Below the pieces are notes generated by a model. It did not search any database. It saw only the letters and a program-made list of their open reading frames with translations, and was not told the origin of the DNA. 64,000 nt of DNA, taken from Ruminococcaceae bacterium FB2012. Its GTDB lineage: Bacteria; Bacillota; Clostridia; Oscillospirales; Ruminococcaceae. Below are positions 33,615-42,391 of this stretch, in pieces. Position numbers and translations under genes: made by a program. The DNA lies in contig FMXS01000005.1 of NCBI GenBank assembly GCA_900104495.1, forward strand, positions 62,001-126,000, given 5' to 3'. The stretch's first letter is position 1, and each line of letters begins with the position of its first letter.

Positions 33615-35348
33615 ATGACAGTTGAATTTTGGTTCCTGATAGGAGCCGCACTTGTTTTCTGGATGCAGGCAGGCTTTGCTATGGTGGAAACGGGCTTCAC
33701 CCGCGCCAAGAACGCCGGCAACATCATCATGAAAAACCTTATGGATTTCTGTATCGGCACCGTGGTCTTCTCCCTGCTGGGCTACACCCTTATGATGGGC
33801 GAAGATACCCTCTTCGGTCTCATCGGCATACCCAACATGGATATGTTCACCCACTTCAAGGAGTTCATCGCAAGCCCCGCCGACGGCAGCTTCACCGGTG
33901 CCTCCACATTCGTGTTCAACCTGGTGTTCTGCGCCACTACCGCTACTATCGTTTCGGGCTCGATGGCAGGACGCACCAAGTTCTCCAGCTACTGCATCTA
34001 TTCCGCAGTGATCTCGCTGGTGGTTTATCCTATCGAGGCTCACTGGATCTGGGGCGGCGGCTGGCTCTCGGAGCTGGGCTTCCATGACTACGCAGGCTCC
34101 TGCGCGATACATATGGTCGGCGGAATAGCGGCCCTTATCGGCGCGATCTTCGTTGGTCCCCGTCTCGGCAAGTACGAGCGCGACAAGGACGGCAAGGTCA
34201 TCAAGGTAAACGCTATCCCCGGACATTCCATCACCCTCGGAGCTCTGGGCGTGTTCATCCTCTGGCTGGGCTGGTACGGCTTCAACGGCGCTGCCGCCAC
34301 AAGCGTTTCCGAGCTGGCTTCGATCTTCATGACAACTACCATCGCTCCCGCAGTTGCTACCTGCGTGACTATGATCTACACCTGGATCCGCAACGGCAAG
34401 CCCGATGTTTCCATGTGCCTTAACGCCTCCCTGGCAGGACTTGTGGCTGTTACCGCAGGCACCGACGCTTTTGACGCTATAGGTGCTGCCGCCGTCGGTC
34501 TTGTATCCGGCTTCCTGGTCGTATGGATAGTCGAGTTCATCGACCTCAAACTTCACATAGACGACCCCGTGGGCGCCGTAGGCGTTCACTGCGCAAACGG
34601 TATCTGGGGCACTGTCGCCGTAGGTCTCTTTGCTAACCCCGACGCTCCCGCAGGACTCAACGGTCTGTTCTACACCGGCGAGTTCAAGCAGCTGGGACTC
34701 CAGCTCACAGGCTTCGCATCCGTGGCTTTCTATGCTGCGGTAATGATGTTCATCACCTTCACGATCATCAAGAAGGTACACGGCCTCCGGGCGTCCGCAG
34801 AGGACGAGATCGCCGGCCTTGACATCGCCGAGCACGGCCTTCCCAGCGCATATCCCGACTTTATGCCGGCAGTTCATAAGTACACCACTTATGAGGAGTA
34901 CAACGATGCCGACGTCGTAAGCGGCGAGACTCCTGAGGCGGAGGCTATCCCCGTGAAGAAGCTCCCGAGCCTTGCGGAGGAAGGCAAGCCCAAGCTCACC
35001 AAGATCGAGATCGTCTGCAAGGAGGCCAAGCTGGACAAGCTGAAGAACGCCATGACCAAGCTGGGCATCACAGGTATGACAGTATCCCACGTTATGGGCT
35101 TCGGCAATCAGAAGGGCAAGCCAGAGTATTACAGAGGTGTTCCTGTTGAGATCAACCTGATGCCTAAGGTACAGGTGGATATAGTAGTCAGCAAGATCCC
35201 TGTAAGAAACGTTGTTGCGACTGCCAAGAAGGCTCTCTACACCGGCCACATCGGCGACGGTAAGATCTTCATCTACGATGTTGAGAACGTTGTAAAGGTC
35301 CGCACCGGCGAGGAAGGCTACGACGCCCTCCAGGACAGCGAAGAATAA
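33615..35348 (+). CDS. amt: Ammonium transporter fused to a P-II signalling domain
   Basis: 577 residues. Residues 1-~415 are a full Amt/Mep/Rh channel with eleven membrane segments (FWFLIGAALVFWMQAGFAMVETGF, TKFSSYCIYSAVISLVVYPIEAHWIWGGG, HMVGGIAALIGAIFVG, VGVHCANGIWGTVAVGLF). After a ~40-residue linker, residues ~457-575 form a P-II domain (LTKIEIVCKEAKLDKLKNAMTKLGI ... KVQVDIVV ... HIGDGKIFIYDVENVVKVRTGEEG). Normally GlnK is a separate protein that plugs the channel when nitrogen is plentiful; here it is tethered. The T-loop reads YYRGVPVEIN, so the Tyr51 uridylylation residue is Val. A ribosome site AAAGAAGG precedes the ATG. The leader has two attenuators. Confidence 0.95.
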   Translation: MTVEFWFLIGAALVFWMQAGFAMVETGFTRAKNAGNIIMKNLMDFCIGTVVFSLLGYTLMMGEDTLFGLIGIPNMDMFTHFKEFIASPADGSFTGASTFVFNLVFCATTATIVSGSMAGRTKFSSYCIYSAVISLVVYPIEAHWIWGGGWLSELGFHDYAGSCAIHMVGGIAALIGAIFVGPRLGKYERDKDGKVIKVNAIPGHSITLGALGVFILWLGWYGFNGAAATSVSELASIFMTTTIAPAVATCVTMIYTWIRNGKPDVSMCLNASLAGLVAVTAGTDAFDAIGAAAVGLVSGFLVVWIVEFIDLKLHIDDPVGAVGVHCANGIWGTVAVGLFANPDAPAGLNGLFYTGEFKQLGLQLTGFASVAFYAAVMMFITFTIIKKVHGLRASAEDEIAGLDIAEHGLPSAYPDFMPAVHKYTTYEEYNDADVVSGETPEAEAIPVKKLPSLAEEGKPKLTKIEIVCKEAKLDKLKNAMTKLGITGMTVSHVMGFGNQKGKPEYYRGVPVEINLMPKVQVDIVVSKIPVRNVVATAKKALYTGHIGDGKIFIYDVENVVKVRTGEEGYDALQDSEE

Positions 35349-35370
35349 CGCGGACGAATAAAACAATCGG

Positions 35371-35404
35371 CACTCCTGCCCGGTCGGGCGGGAGTGCTTT
35401 TTTG
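35371..35404 (+). terminator. Intrinsic terminator of the amt gene
   Basis: GCACTCCTGCCC pairs with GGGCGGGAGTGC, four-base loop, TTTTTT. Confidence 0.92.
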
Positions 35405-35429
35405 CTTTGTCCGGTGTGATGTATGCGTA

Positions 35430-35460
35430 AAAAAAACGCCGTACTGTTTGCAGCACGGCG
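35430..35460 (-). terminator. Intrinsic terminator of the glutamate synthase / GS / ANTAR operon
   Basis: On the minus strand GCCGTGCTG pairs with CAGTACGGC (one G-U) and is followed by GTTTTTTTT, 17 bases after the ANTAR gene stop. Confidence 0.88.
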
Positions 35461-35477
35461 GCAGTTTATCTTCTGCT

Positions 35478-36056
35478 TTATTCGCTCTCAAGTATCTCTT
35501 CAGCGATCTCTCTCTTGGTAACGCAGCGGTCCATTGCCAGCTTTTCGATGCGGTGATGCGCTTCGTCCTCGGTGAGGCCGTCCCGGGAGATAAGGATCCA
35601 TTTCGCACGGTTCACCAGCCTGATCTCCTGCATCTTGTCCTCCAGCGTCACGGACTTTTTCTCCAGCTTGCGCAGACGCTCGCAGCTGCTTTCCAGCCAG
35701 TCGAAGGCCTGCGTCACCAGCTGCCGCGTGGGAGGCTTCGGAAGGGTGTAGACCCCGTAGGGACAGACTCTCGTGAAGATCTCGGTATAGTATTCGTTCC
35801 TCACCATAAGCAGCACCGAGCTTTTCCCCACGGATCTGTCAACAGCAAAACGCACACCGTCCTCATCGGGGAGCGGTGCGTTTATCAAAACGATATCAAA
35901 GGCCTGTTCAGAGGTCTTCCTCTTGGCCGAAGTTATGCTTTGTTCGAGCGAGAGATCGTAATAAGTCCGCTCTCTGACCGCAGCGGTCAGAGATTCGTTG
36001 AACTTTGGCTGCGCGGATACGATCAGTACGCTGTACTGTCTTGTTTTAAGCTCCAT
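35478..36056 (-). CDS. ANTAR-domain RNA-binding antiterminator with pseudo-receiver
   Basis: 192 residues; AGGAGG before the ATG. Residues ~8-120 have a receiver fold without its chemistry: the acidic pair is missing (VLIVSAQPK) and the acceptor position is Asn in VLINAPLPDEDG, though the Lys of LPKPP remains. A coiled helix (CERLRKLEKK) leads to the ANTAR domain (~128-188; LEDKMQEIRLVNRAKWILISRDGLTEDEAHHRIEKLAMDRCVTKREIAEEIL). ANTAR proteins such as NasT, NasR, AmiR and EutV bind small RNA hairpins with six-base loops and stop terminators from forming. Seven such hairpins lie in this window, one at the head of this same operon, so it is probably autoregulated. The input cannot be ordinary phosphorylation. 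Confidence 0.92.
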   Translation of the reverse strand: MELKTRQYSVLIVSAQPKFNESLTAAVRERTYYDLSLEQSITSAKRKTSEQAFDIVLINAPLPDEDGVRFAVDRSVGKSSVLLMVRNEYYTEIFTRVCPYGVYTLPKPPTRQLVTQAFDWLESSCERLRKLEKKSVTLEDKMQEIRLVNRAKWILISRDGLTEDEAHHRIEKLAMDRCVTKREIAEEILESE

Positions 36057-36068
36057 AGAGCCCTCCTG

Positions 36069-37277
36069 TTATTTACAGTAGATGTCCGTTATCCGTTTCG
36101 GAAGATGCTCTGAAACAAAGCTGCTGGCTGCTGCCGCCGCTTTGGCCTCCTCCAGCGAAGAGGGCAGCCGCTTGTAGCCTGCGGTCAGAGCGCTGTCCGC
36201 CGAGAAAAGGTCAATGTCCGCCACGGGAGGCAGGAACAGTCCGTTCTTGTAGCCGTAAAGCCCCGCCCGGATGATAAGGGCAAAGGCCAGATAAGGATTG
36301 GCCGTCGGGTCGGGAGACCGAAGCTCCGCCCGGCGGTATTCGCCCTCCGCTGCCGGGATCCGCACCAGCTGTGAGCGGTTCTCTCCCGACCAGGAGATAT
36401 ATTTCGGCGCCTTGCTTTTTCCGAACCGCTTGTAGCTCTGTTCGGTGGGATTCAGAAATACCGTTATGTCTCCGATATGTTCAAGTATGCCCGCGATCAC
36501 CGAGGGCAGGATGATATGGTTCTTGTCGTCCTTGACGGAGAGGTTGATGTGATAGCCGTTGCCCGGCTTGTCGGATAAGGGCTTGGGGGAAAAATCGGCG
36601 TAAAGCCCGTTCGCGTGAGCCACCGTCTTCACCACCGTGCGGAAGGCCATAGCGTCGTCCGCCGCCTTCAGCGCCTCGGCGTAGTGGAAGTCGATCTCGT
36701 TCTGTCCGGGGCCCTCCTCGTGGTGGGAGCTTTCCGGCATGATGCCCATTTGCTCAAGGGTAAGGCAGATCTCACGCCTGATGTTTTCTCCCCGGTCGTC
36801 GGGGGCGATGTCCATATACCCCGCCCTGTCGTAGGGGATAGAAGTGGGTACGCCGTTCTCGTCCAGCTTGAAAAGGTAAAATTCCTGCTCCGAGCCGAAG
36901 GAGAATTCCAGCCCTTCCTTCTTAGCGTCCCCGATAGCCCTGATAAGCAGGCTTCGGGTGTCGCATTCAAAGCATTTCCCGCCGGGCTCCTTTATGGAGC
37001 AGAACATCCTCACCACCCGGCCGTGTTCCGGTCTCCAGGGCAGTACGGACAGCGTGTCCGGGTCCGGGAACAGCAGCAGATCGGATTTCGCCTCGTTGGC
37101 AAAGCCCTTCACCGCCGAAGCGTCGAACCCGATGCCCTGCTCAAAGGCCCGTCTCAGCTCCGAGGGCATTATGGAAATATTCTTCTGCGCCCCGAAAGCA
37201 TCGCAGAACGCCAGCCTTACGAACTTGACATCCTCCTCGGTGCAGTACTGTATGATCTCTTCGGCAGTATAGTTCAT
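36069..37277 (-). CDS. glnA: Glutamine synthetase, type I (short form)
   Basis: 402 residues, shorter than the ~440 of classical GSI. The beta-grasp N-domain includes VKFVRLAFCDAFGAQKNISI; the catalytic barrel shows FGSEQEFYLF, ESSHHEEGPGQNEIDFHYAEAL (metal-binding glutamates), NGYHINLSV, and NRSQLVRIPA with RRAELRSPDPTANPYLAFALIIRAGL. No Tyr adenylylation loop of the enterobacterial kind is present. It makes glutamine from glutamate, ammonium and ATP in the cytosol. It sits between the glutamate synthase modules and the ANTAR gene, 12 bases before the latter, so one operon carries the whole GS-GOGAT cycle and a likely regulator. Confidence 0.94.
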   Translation of the reverse strand: MNYTAEEIIQYCTEEDVKFVRLAFCDAFGAQKNISIMPSELRRAFEQGIGFDASAVKGFANEAKSDLLLFPDPDTLSVLPWRPEHGRVVRMFCSIKEPGGKCFECDTRSLLIRAIGDAKKEGLEFSFGSEQEFYLFKLDENGVPTSIPYDRAGYMDIAPDDRGENIRREICLTLEQMGIMPESSHHEEGPGQNEIDFHYAEALKAADDAMAFRTVVKTVAHANGLYADFSPKPLSDKPGNGYHINLSVKDDKNHIILPSVIAGILEHIGDITVFLNPTEQSYKRFGKSKAPKYISWSGENRSQLVRIPAAEGEYRRAELRSPDPTANPYLAFALIIRAGLYGYKNGLFLPPVADIDLFSADSALTAGYKRLPSSLEEAKAAAAASSFVSEHLPKRITDIYCK

Positions 37278-37311
37278 AGAAAACCTCCGTATCTGCTGTC
37301 ACTTATCCGTT

Positions 37312-38031
37312 TTAATTTGCCACATACATCTGTCTGTAAGGGTTGCTGCTGTCGGGCGTCACCACAGTGAAGGGGTGATCGAGAAGCTCGTCCAGCTTGT
37401 GCCCGAAGTAGTAGCAGAACCGCCTCAGATAGTGTGCGATCTCCTCCAGGTCCTTCTCGTCCGCAGGACGGGTGTGGACCTGATGCGGGAAGTGTATCCC
37501 CTTGCATTCCGATCTGAGGAACATCTTTCCGCCGTGCATTCCCGTGCAGGGGAAATTACCCACAATGGGCTTGCCGTCATCGTTCAGTCCGAGCACGATG
37601 ATGGTCCCGCCCGCCTGATACTCTCCGAGAAAGCTGCCCGCTCTCCCGCCGATGACCAGCGCCGGCTGCTTTTCCTTGTAGGCCTTCATGTGGATGCCGG
37701 AACGGTAGCCCGCGTTGCCCTGAACGTAGATGCGCCCGCCTCTCATAGCGTAGCCCACCGCGTCCCCCACGTTCCCGTGGATGACAATGGTGCCGTCGTT
37801 CATGGTGTCGCCCACCGCGTCCTGAGCGTTGCCCTTGACCTCGATCTTCGCCCCGTTGAGATAAGCGCCCAGAGCGTTTCCGGGGACTCCGCTTATAGTC
37901 AGCGTCTTGTCGGAGATGCCCGCCGCAATGAACCTCTGCCCCAGACAGTTGGTGATAGTGCAGCTTCCTCTGGCCTGACGGAGCGTTTCGTTGAGCTCCT
38001 TATAGTCAAGGCCGGTTGCATTGATATTCAT
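37312..38031 (-). CDS. Glutamate synthase GXGXG (alpha-helix-barrel) subunit
   Basis: 239 residues forming the right-handed beta-helix that is the C-terminal domain of standard GltB: repeated turns NALGAYLNGAKIEVKGNAQDAVGDTMNDGTIVIHGNVGDAVGYAMRGGRIYVQGNAG. In archaeal-type and many Clostridia glutamate synthases this is a separate polypeptide. It holds the enzyme together and lines the ammonia channel. Its ATG overlaps the stop of the FAD oxidoreductase gene (TAATG). Confidence 0.9.
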   Translation of the reverse strand: MNINATGLDYKELNETLRQARGSCTITNCLGQRFIAAGISDKTLTISGVPGNALGAYLNGAKIEVKGNAQDAVGDTMNDGTIVIHGNVGDAVGYAMRGGRIYVQGNAGYRSGIHMKAYKEKQPALVIGGRAGSFLGEYQAGGTIIVLGLNDDGKPIVGNFPCTGMHGGKMFLRSECKGIHFPHQVHTRPADEKDLEEIAHYLRRFCYYFGHKLDELLDHPFTVVTPDSSNPYRQMYVAN

Positions 38032-39266
38032 TATACCACACCTCCAAGTTTTTTTCCACGGGTTTGGGATGAAAAAATCGCCAGCGACGGGATTTTTTTC
38101 ATTTTGTCCATATTTTCTTCATCAAGTACGGTCCTCTCACGCACCAGCGCAGTGTAAATACCCGCTCTGCTCACGTCGCCGATGAGCATATAGCCTCTCA
38201 GCCTGCCGTCCTTGATGTAAAGCCGCTTTATCCCTCCGCAGGGATGCGCTTCGTATACCTCGCCGTCCTCGGGATAGCTTCCCGCCGTGGCGCAGTGAAG
38301 ACCGAAGAAGCCTATCGAGTTCATGGGCACCGCATTGTCGAATACGGCGGTGCCGCCCGCCATGTTGATGCCCGCACAGCGTCCCTGCATATAGGCGTTG
38401 GGCAGTATCGCCAGCACGCGGTTGGCCTCCACGGAACTGTCATAGCCCTCGGCACAGTCGCCTGCCGCGAAGATGTTTTCGGCGCTTGTCTTCATATCCG
38501 TACCCACGACGATGCCTCTGTTGACATCACATCCCGCCTGACGGGCAAGCTCGGTCTCGGCTCTTACGCCCACCGCCAGCACCAGGATGTCAAAGCCTAC
38601 CTCGGCGCCGCTCTTCATTACGGCCTTGTCCTTTTCAAAGCGGACCGCCGTGTCTCCCAGCATAAAGCTGATGCCGTGTTCTTCCAGCTTTTTCTGCATT
38701 ACAGCCGCGCATTCGCCGTCAAGGATCGAGGAAAGCACTCTGTCCGCCAGGTCGCAGACCGTGATGCTCCCGACTCTTTCCGCGATGCCCTCGGCGCATT
38801 TAAGCCCGATAAGTCCCGCTCCCACGATAAGCACCCGGGCTTTCTTGTCCAGGACCTTTTCAAGTGCGAGAGCGTCGTCCAGCGTCATAAAGGTGAACTT
38901 CTTCTTCACCTTGTCCAGCCCCTCGAACTTCGGTACGAAGGGGGAAGAGCCTGTGCAGAGGCACAGCTTGTCATAGCTGAGCTTTTCCTTGCTTTCAAGT
39001 GTGATGACCTGCTTCTTGGAGTCGCATTTCACGGCTCTGCCGAAAAGGAGCTTCACATTGTTCTTTTCGTAAAAATCAGCGGGACGGTATTTCATCCTCT
39101 CCGTGTCGGTCTTTCCCTCCAGCAGATAGGAGATAAGCGGACGGGAGTAAACGTGATGCTCCTCCGCCGAGATCACGGTTATGGAGCTTTCCTTATCGGC
39201 GCTTCGGATGCCTTCTATGCATCCCACAGCCGCCGTTCCGTTTCCGATGATAACATATTCAGCCAT
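38031..39266 (-). CDS. FAD/NAD(P)-dependent oxidoreductase of the glutamate synthase operon
   Basis: 411 residues from the ATG at 39266 (GAGGAGAGGTGA upstream; a GTG at 39275 is too close to that site). N-terminal FAD motif VIIGNGTAAVGCIEGIRSAD, NAD motif VLIVGAGLIGLKCAEGIAE, second FAD contact NIFAAGDCAEG. It belongs to the NADH-oxidase / rubredoxin-reductase-like flavoproteins and most likely passes electrons from NAD(P)H, through the ferredoxin-like subunit next to it, to the FMN glutamate synthase subunit. It thus replaces the GltD-type small subunit. Confidence 0.88.
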   Translation of the reverse strand: MAEYVIIGNGTAAVGCIEGIRSADKESSITVISAEEHHVYSRPLISYLLEGKTDTERMKYRPADFYEKNNVKLLFGRAVKCDSKKQVITLESKEKLSYDKLCLCTGSSPFVPKFEGLDKVKKKFTFMTLDDALALEKVLDKKARVLIVGAGLIGLKCAEGIAERVGSITVCDLADRVLSSILDGECAAVMQKKLEEHGISFMLGDTAVRFEKDKAVMKSGAEVGFDILVLAVGVRAETELARQAGCDVNRGIVVGTDMKTSAENIFAAGDCAEGYDSSVEANRVLAILPNAYMQGRCAGINMAGGTAVFDNAVPMNSIGFFGLHCATAGSYPEDGEVYEAHPCGGIKRLYIKDGRLRGYMLIGDVSRAGIYTALVRERTVLDEENMDKMKKIPSLAIFSSQTRGKKLGGVV

Positions 39267-39271
39267 ACCGC

Positions 39272-39700
39272 TCACCTCTCCTCGTATACGATAGCGTTGT
39301 TGGGACAGCCCTTGACGCAGGCGGGCTCACCGCAGCTGTTCTGCAAGCAAAGCTCGCACTTCTGCGCGGCGCCCTCCGGTCCGGGAGCGACTGCTCCGTA
39401 GGGGCAGACCAGCACGCAGGTCAGACATCCGACGCACTTGTTACGGTCGATCCTTACCACGCCGTCCTCAATGCTGATAGCTCCCGCGATACAGCTCTTG
39501 ACGCATAAGGGATCGGTGCAGTGACGGCAGGAAACGGCATAATGTATCTTTCCGTCGTCCTCGATATGCACCCGTGGGAAGATCGGATTGCCCTTCAGCG
39601 CTTTGACCATATCGTCAAGTCCCGAGTTGGCGAAGGCGCAGTTGTATTCGCAGAGGTGACAGCCGAGGCACCACTGCTCGTTGACGTAAACTCTTTTCAT
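39272..39700 (-). CDS. 4Fe-4S ferredoxin-type electron transfer subunit
   Basis: 142 residues with cysteine clusters for three to four 4Fe-4S centres: CLGCHLCEYNCAFAN, CRHCTDPLCVKSC, CVGCLTCVLVCPYG, and CELCLQNSCGEPACVKGCP. The arrangement is that of HycB/DmsB-like electron-transfer subunits. It lies between the FMN synthase subunit and the flavoprotein and presumably carries electrons between them. Ends five bases before the flavoprotein start. Confidence 0.9.
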   Translation of the reverse strand: MKRVYVNEQWCLGCHLCEYNCAFANSGLDDMVKALKGNPIFPRVHIEDDGKIHYAVSCRHCTDPLCVKSCIAGAISIEDGVVRIDRNKCVGCLTCVLVCPYGAVAPGPEGAAQKCELCLQNSCGEPACVKGCPNNAIVYEER

Positions 39701-39713
39701 AGCGATGCCCTCC

Positions 39714-41219
39714 TTATTCTCCGGCGTGGGAGATACCCAGTATCTCCAGTTCCTTAGCCGTCAGACCTACGCCCCGGAGCATAAGTCTGTTGCCCCGCAG
39801 GCTCTCGATGGAGTTGATGCCCATACCGCCCATAAGCTCTTTGATCTCGTGTCTCCAGGCGTCCATAAGATTGACCAGTCTCTTGTATCCGATATCCGGG
39901 TTCAGACGCTTTACAAGCTCCGGATCCTGAGTGGCGATGCCCCAGTTGCACTTGCCGCTCTGACAGGTGCGGCAGAGATGACATCCCAAAGCGAGAAGCG
40001 CCGCAGTCGCAACATAGACCGCGTCCGCGCCGAGAGCCACGGCTTTGACCACATCCGCCGCCGAGCGGACGCTTCCGCCCACTACCAGCGAAACATTGTT
40101 GCGGATGCCTTCGTCACGGAGACGCTGATCGACCGCCGCCAAAGCAAGCTCTATCGGGATGCCCACGTTGTCTCTGATGCGGGTGGGAGCCGCTCCCGTG
40201 CCGCCCCGGAAACCGTCGATAGCGATGATGTCCGCGCCGCTGCGGGCGATGCCGCTGGCGATAGCCGCGATGTTATGCACCGCCGCCACCTTTACGATCA
40301 CGGGCTTTTGGTATTCGGTGGCTTCTTTCAGCGAGTAGACCAGCTGACGCAGGTCCTCGATGGAGTAAATGTCGTGATGCGGAGCAGGGGAGATAGCGTC
40401 CGAGCCCTCGGGGATCATTCTTGTCCTGCTTACGTCCCCGACGATCTTCGCTCCGGGCAGATGCCCGCCGATGCCGGGTTTTGCGCCCTGTCCCATTTTG
40501 ATCTCGATAGCCGCCGCGGCTTCGAGGTAGTTCTTGTGTACGCCGAAACGTCCCGAGGCCACCTGGACTACCGTGTTGGGTCCGTAAACGTAGAAATCCT
40601 CGTGGAGACCGCCCTCACCGGTGTTGTAGCAGATGCCCAGTTCCGTGGCGGCTCTCGCCAGAGAGGCGTGCGCGTTGTAGCTGATAGAGCCGTAGCTCAT
40701 GGCCGAGAACATCACCGGCATGGAAAGCTCCAGCTGGGGAGGTGTGTCCACGATCAGCTCGCCGTTTTCGTCCCTGCGGACCTTGTCCGGCTTCTTGCCT
40801 AAGAAGACCTTGGTCTCCATAGGCTCGCGGAGCGGGTCGATAGGCGGGTTCGTCACCTGAGAGGCGTTTATAAGTATCCTGTCCCAGTATACCGGCAGCG
40901 GCTTGGGATTTCCCATGCTGGAAAGCAGTACGCCGCCGCTGTTGGCCTGCTTGTAGATCTCCTTGATAGTCTCGTCGGACCAGTTGGCGTTCTCACGCAG
41001 GCGGCAGTCGCTCTTGACGATCTTCAGCGCCCGTGTGGGACACAGCGAAACGCACCGCTGGCAGTTGACGCATTTTGTCTCGTCCGAAACCATGATCCCT
41101 AAATCGGGATCGAAGCGGTGGACCTCGTTGGCACACTGTCTTTCACAGACACGGCATTGCACGCACCGGTTCTCGTTGCGCACGACTTCAAATTCGGGAT
41201 ATATGAAATGATCTCTCAT
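39714..41219 (-). CDS. gltB: Glutamate synthase, FMN-binding catalytic subunit with ferredoxin domain (archaeal type)
   Basis: 501 residues. An N-terminal two-cluster ferredoxin domain (CVQCRVCERQCANEV, CVNCQRCVSLCP) is followed by the FMN barrel (ELSMPVMFSAMSYGSISYNAHASLARAATELG, GEGGLHEDF, VIVKVAAVHNIAAIASGIARSGADIIAIDGFRGGTGAAPT, VVGGSVRSAADVVKAVALGADAVYVATAALLALGC). The 3Fe-4S cysteines appear as CHLCRTCQSGKCNWG. This subunit transfers ammonia to 2-oxoglutarate. It overlaps the amidotransferase gene by one base. Domain order fits the split archaeal-type enzyme, not the 1500-residue bacterial GltB. Confidence 0.94.
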   Translation of the reverse strand: MRDHFIYPEFEVVRNENRCVQCRVCERQCANEVHRFDPDLGIMVSDETKCVNCQRCVSLCPTRALKIVKSDCRLRENANWSDETIKEIYKQANSGGVLLSSMGNPKPLPVYWDRILINASQVTNPPIDPLREPMETKVFLGKKPDKVRRDENGELIVDTPPQLELSMPVMFSAMSYGSISYNAHASLARAATELGICYNTGEGGLHEDFYVYGPNTVVQVASGRFGVHKNYLEAAAAIEIKMGQGAKPGIGGHLPGAKIVGDVSRTRMIPEGSDAISPAPHHDIYSIEDLRQLVYSLKEATEYQKPVIVKVAAVHNIAAIASGIARSGADIIAIDGFRGGTGAAPTRIRDNVGIPIELALAAVDQRLRDEGIRNNVSLVVGGSVRSAADVVKAVALGADAVYVATAALLALGCHLCRTCQSGKCNWGIATQDPELVKRLNPDIGYKRLVNLMDAWRHEIKELMGGMGINSIESLRGNRLMLRGVGLTAKELEILGISHAGE

Positions 41220-42310
41220 CAGAATTTGCCCTCCTTGACACGAACTATAACGGGCTCGCCGCCCGCGGGAGCGTAGAAGTTCTCGGCCTCCGGCTCCATG
41301 ACTCTTACGGCGGCCTCCTCACTGGCGATGAAAACTCTGTCGCCCTTTTCGGCGGTTATCATCGAGCGGAGCTTCAGACGGTCGTTAAGCGCCATAAGCC
41401 CGCCGTTCCAGCCGTAGACTATCGAGAAGGGACCGGTTATCAGCAGGCTGGGGAAGATCGTCCGCAGATAGGTCAGCTTTTCTTTTTCCTTCTCGGGCTT
41501 GCCGTTGATCGTGCTCCAGAAGGGAGCCGCGATGACCGAAGCGGCTTCTTCGAGGGAAAGTCCCTGCCGTCTCAGCAGATAGTCAAGAATGTATGCAATG
41601 ACCTCGGTATCGGTCTGGAGCGTGCATTTGTAGCCGAACATCTCAATGAACCGGCGGTTGGCGTCGTAGGACGAGATCTCGCCGTTGTGGACCACGGAGC
41701 TGTCCAGCAGGGAGAAGGGGTGAGCGCCGCCCCACCAGCCGGGAGTGTTGGTGGGATAGCGTCCGTGAGCGGTCCAGGAGTAGCCCTCGTATTCCTCGAG
41801 GCGGTAGAACAGTCCTACATCCTCGGGGTAGCCCACGGCTTTGAAACATCCCATGTTCCTGCCGCTGGAGAAGACATATGCGCCCTTCATCTCGGTGTTT
41901 ATCTTCATAACAGTGCGGGCGGTGAATTCTTCCTCGTCAACCTGTTCGGCGGCCACCATTGATTTCAGCGGAGCGCAGAAATACCGCCAGATAATAGGCT
42001 CGTCGGTGATCTGCGGGATCTTCCGGGTGGGGATCAGCTCGCCTCTCACTACCTCGAAGCGTTCCTTTAAATATGCTTCGCAGTCCTTGCGGGTGGAGCG
42101 GTGGTCGAAGAAAATATGAAACGCAAAAAGATCCTTGTATTCGGGGTAGATGCCGTAGGCCGCAAAACCGCCGCCCAATCCGTTGGAGCGGTCGTGCATG
42201 GGCTTCATTGCGTTGTAGATCACGTCGCCCGTAATGCCCTTGCCCTCTCTTGAGATAACTGCCGCTATCGCGCAGCCGGACGGGATGCGGACTTCTCCTT
42301 CTCTTTTCAT
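41219..42310 (-). CDS. Class II glutamine amidotransferase subunit of glutamate synthase
   Basis: 363 residues, first gene of the operon. The N-terminus reads MKREGEVRIPSG-CAIAAVISREGKG, so the nucleophile Cys13 must be freed by removal of a 12-residue leader, as in PurF and GltB. Further signatures: CFKAVGYPEDVGLFYRLEEYEGYSWTAHGRYPTNTPGWWGGAHPFSLLDSSVVHNGEISSYD-type Arg/Asn/Gly residues that hold glutamine (here spread over residues ~150-230). It releases ammonia from glutamine for the FMN subunit. The leader holds a promoter and one attenuator. Confidence 0.92.
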   Translation of the reverse strand: MKREGEVRIPSGCAIAAVISREGKGITGDVIYNAMKPMHDRSNGLGGGFAAYGIYPEYKDLFAFHIFFDHRSTRKDCEAYLKERFEVVRGELIPTRKIPQITDEPIIWRYFCAPLKSMVAAEQVDEEEFTARTVMKINTEMKGAYVFSSGRNMGCFKAVGYPEDVGLFYRLEEYEGYSWTAHGRYPTNTPGWWGGAHPFSLLDSSVVHNGEISSYDANRRFIEMFGYKCTLQTDTEVIAYILDYLLRRQGLSLEEAASVIAAPFWSTINGKPEKEKEKLTYLRTIFPSLLITGPFSIVYGWNGGLMALNDRLKLRSMITAEKGDRVFIASEEAAVRVMEPEAENFYAPAGGEPVIVRVKEGKF

Positions 42311-42391
42311 AGCGCATTCTCCTTGTTAATAATGAATAATGTTCCCTTCGGAAATGCATTTGACAGCACCCTTGGCTCTGGATGTTATCAA

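Noticed and set aside
42360..42385. Second hexaloop hairpin in the glutamate-synthase leader
   Set aside because: The loop-like sequence CCAAGGGTG needs a bulge and mismatches to close and overlaps no terminator.
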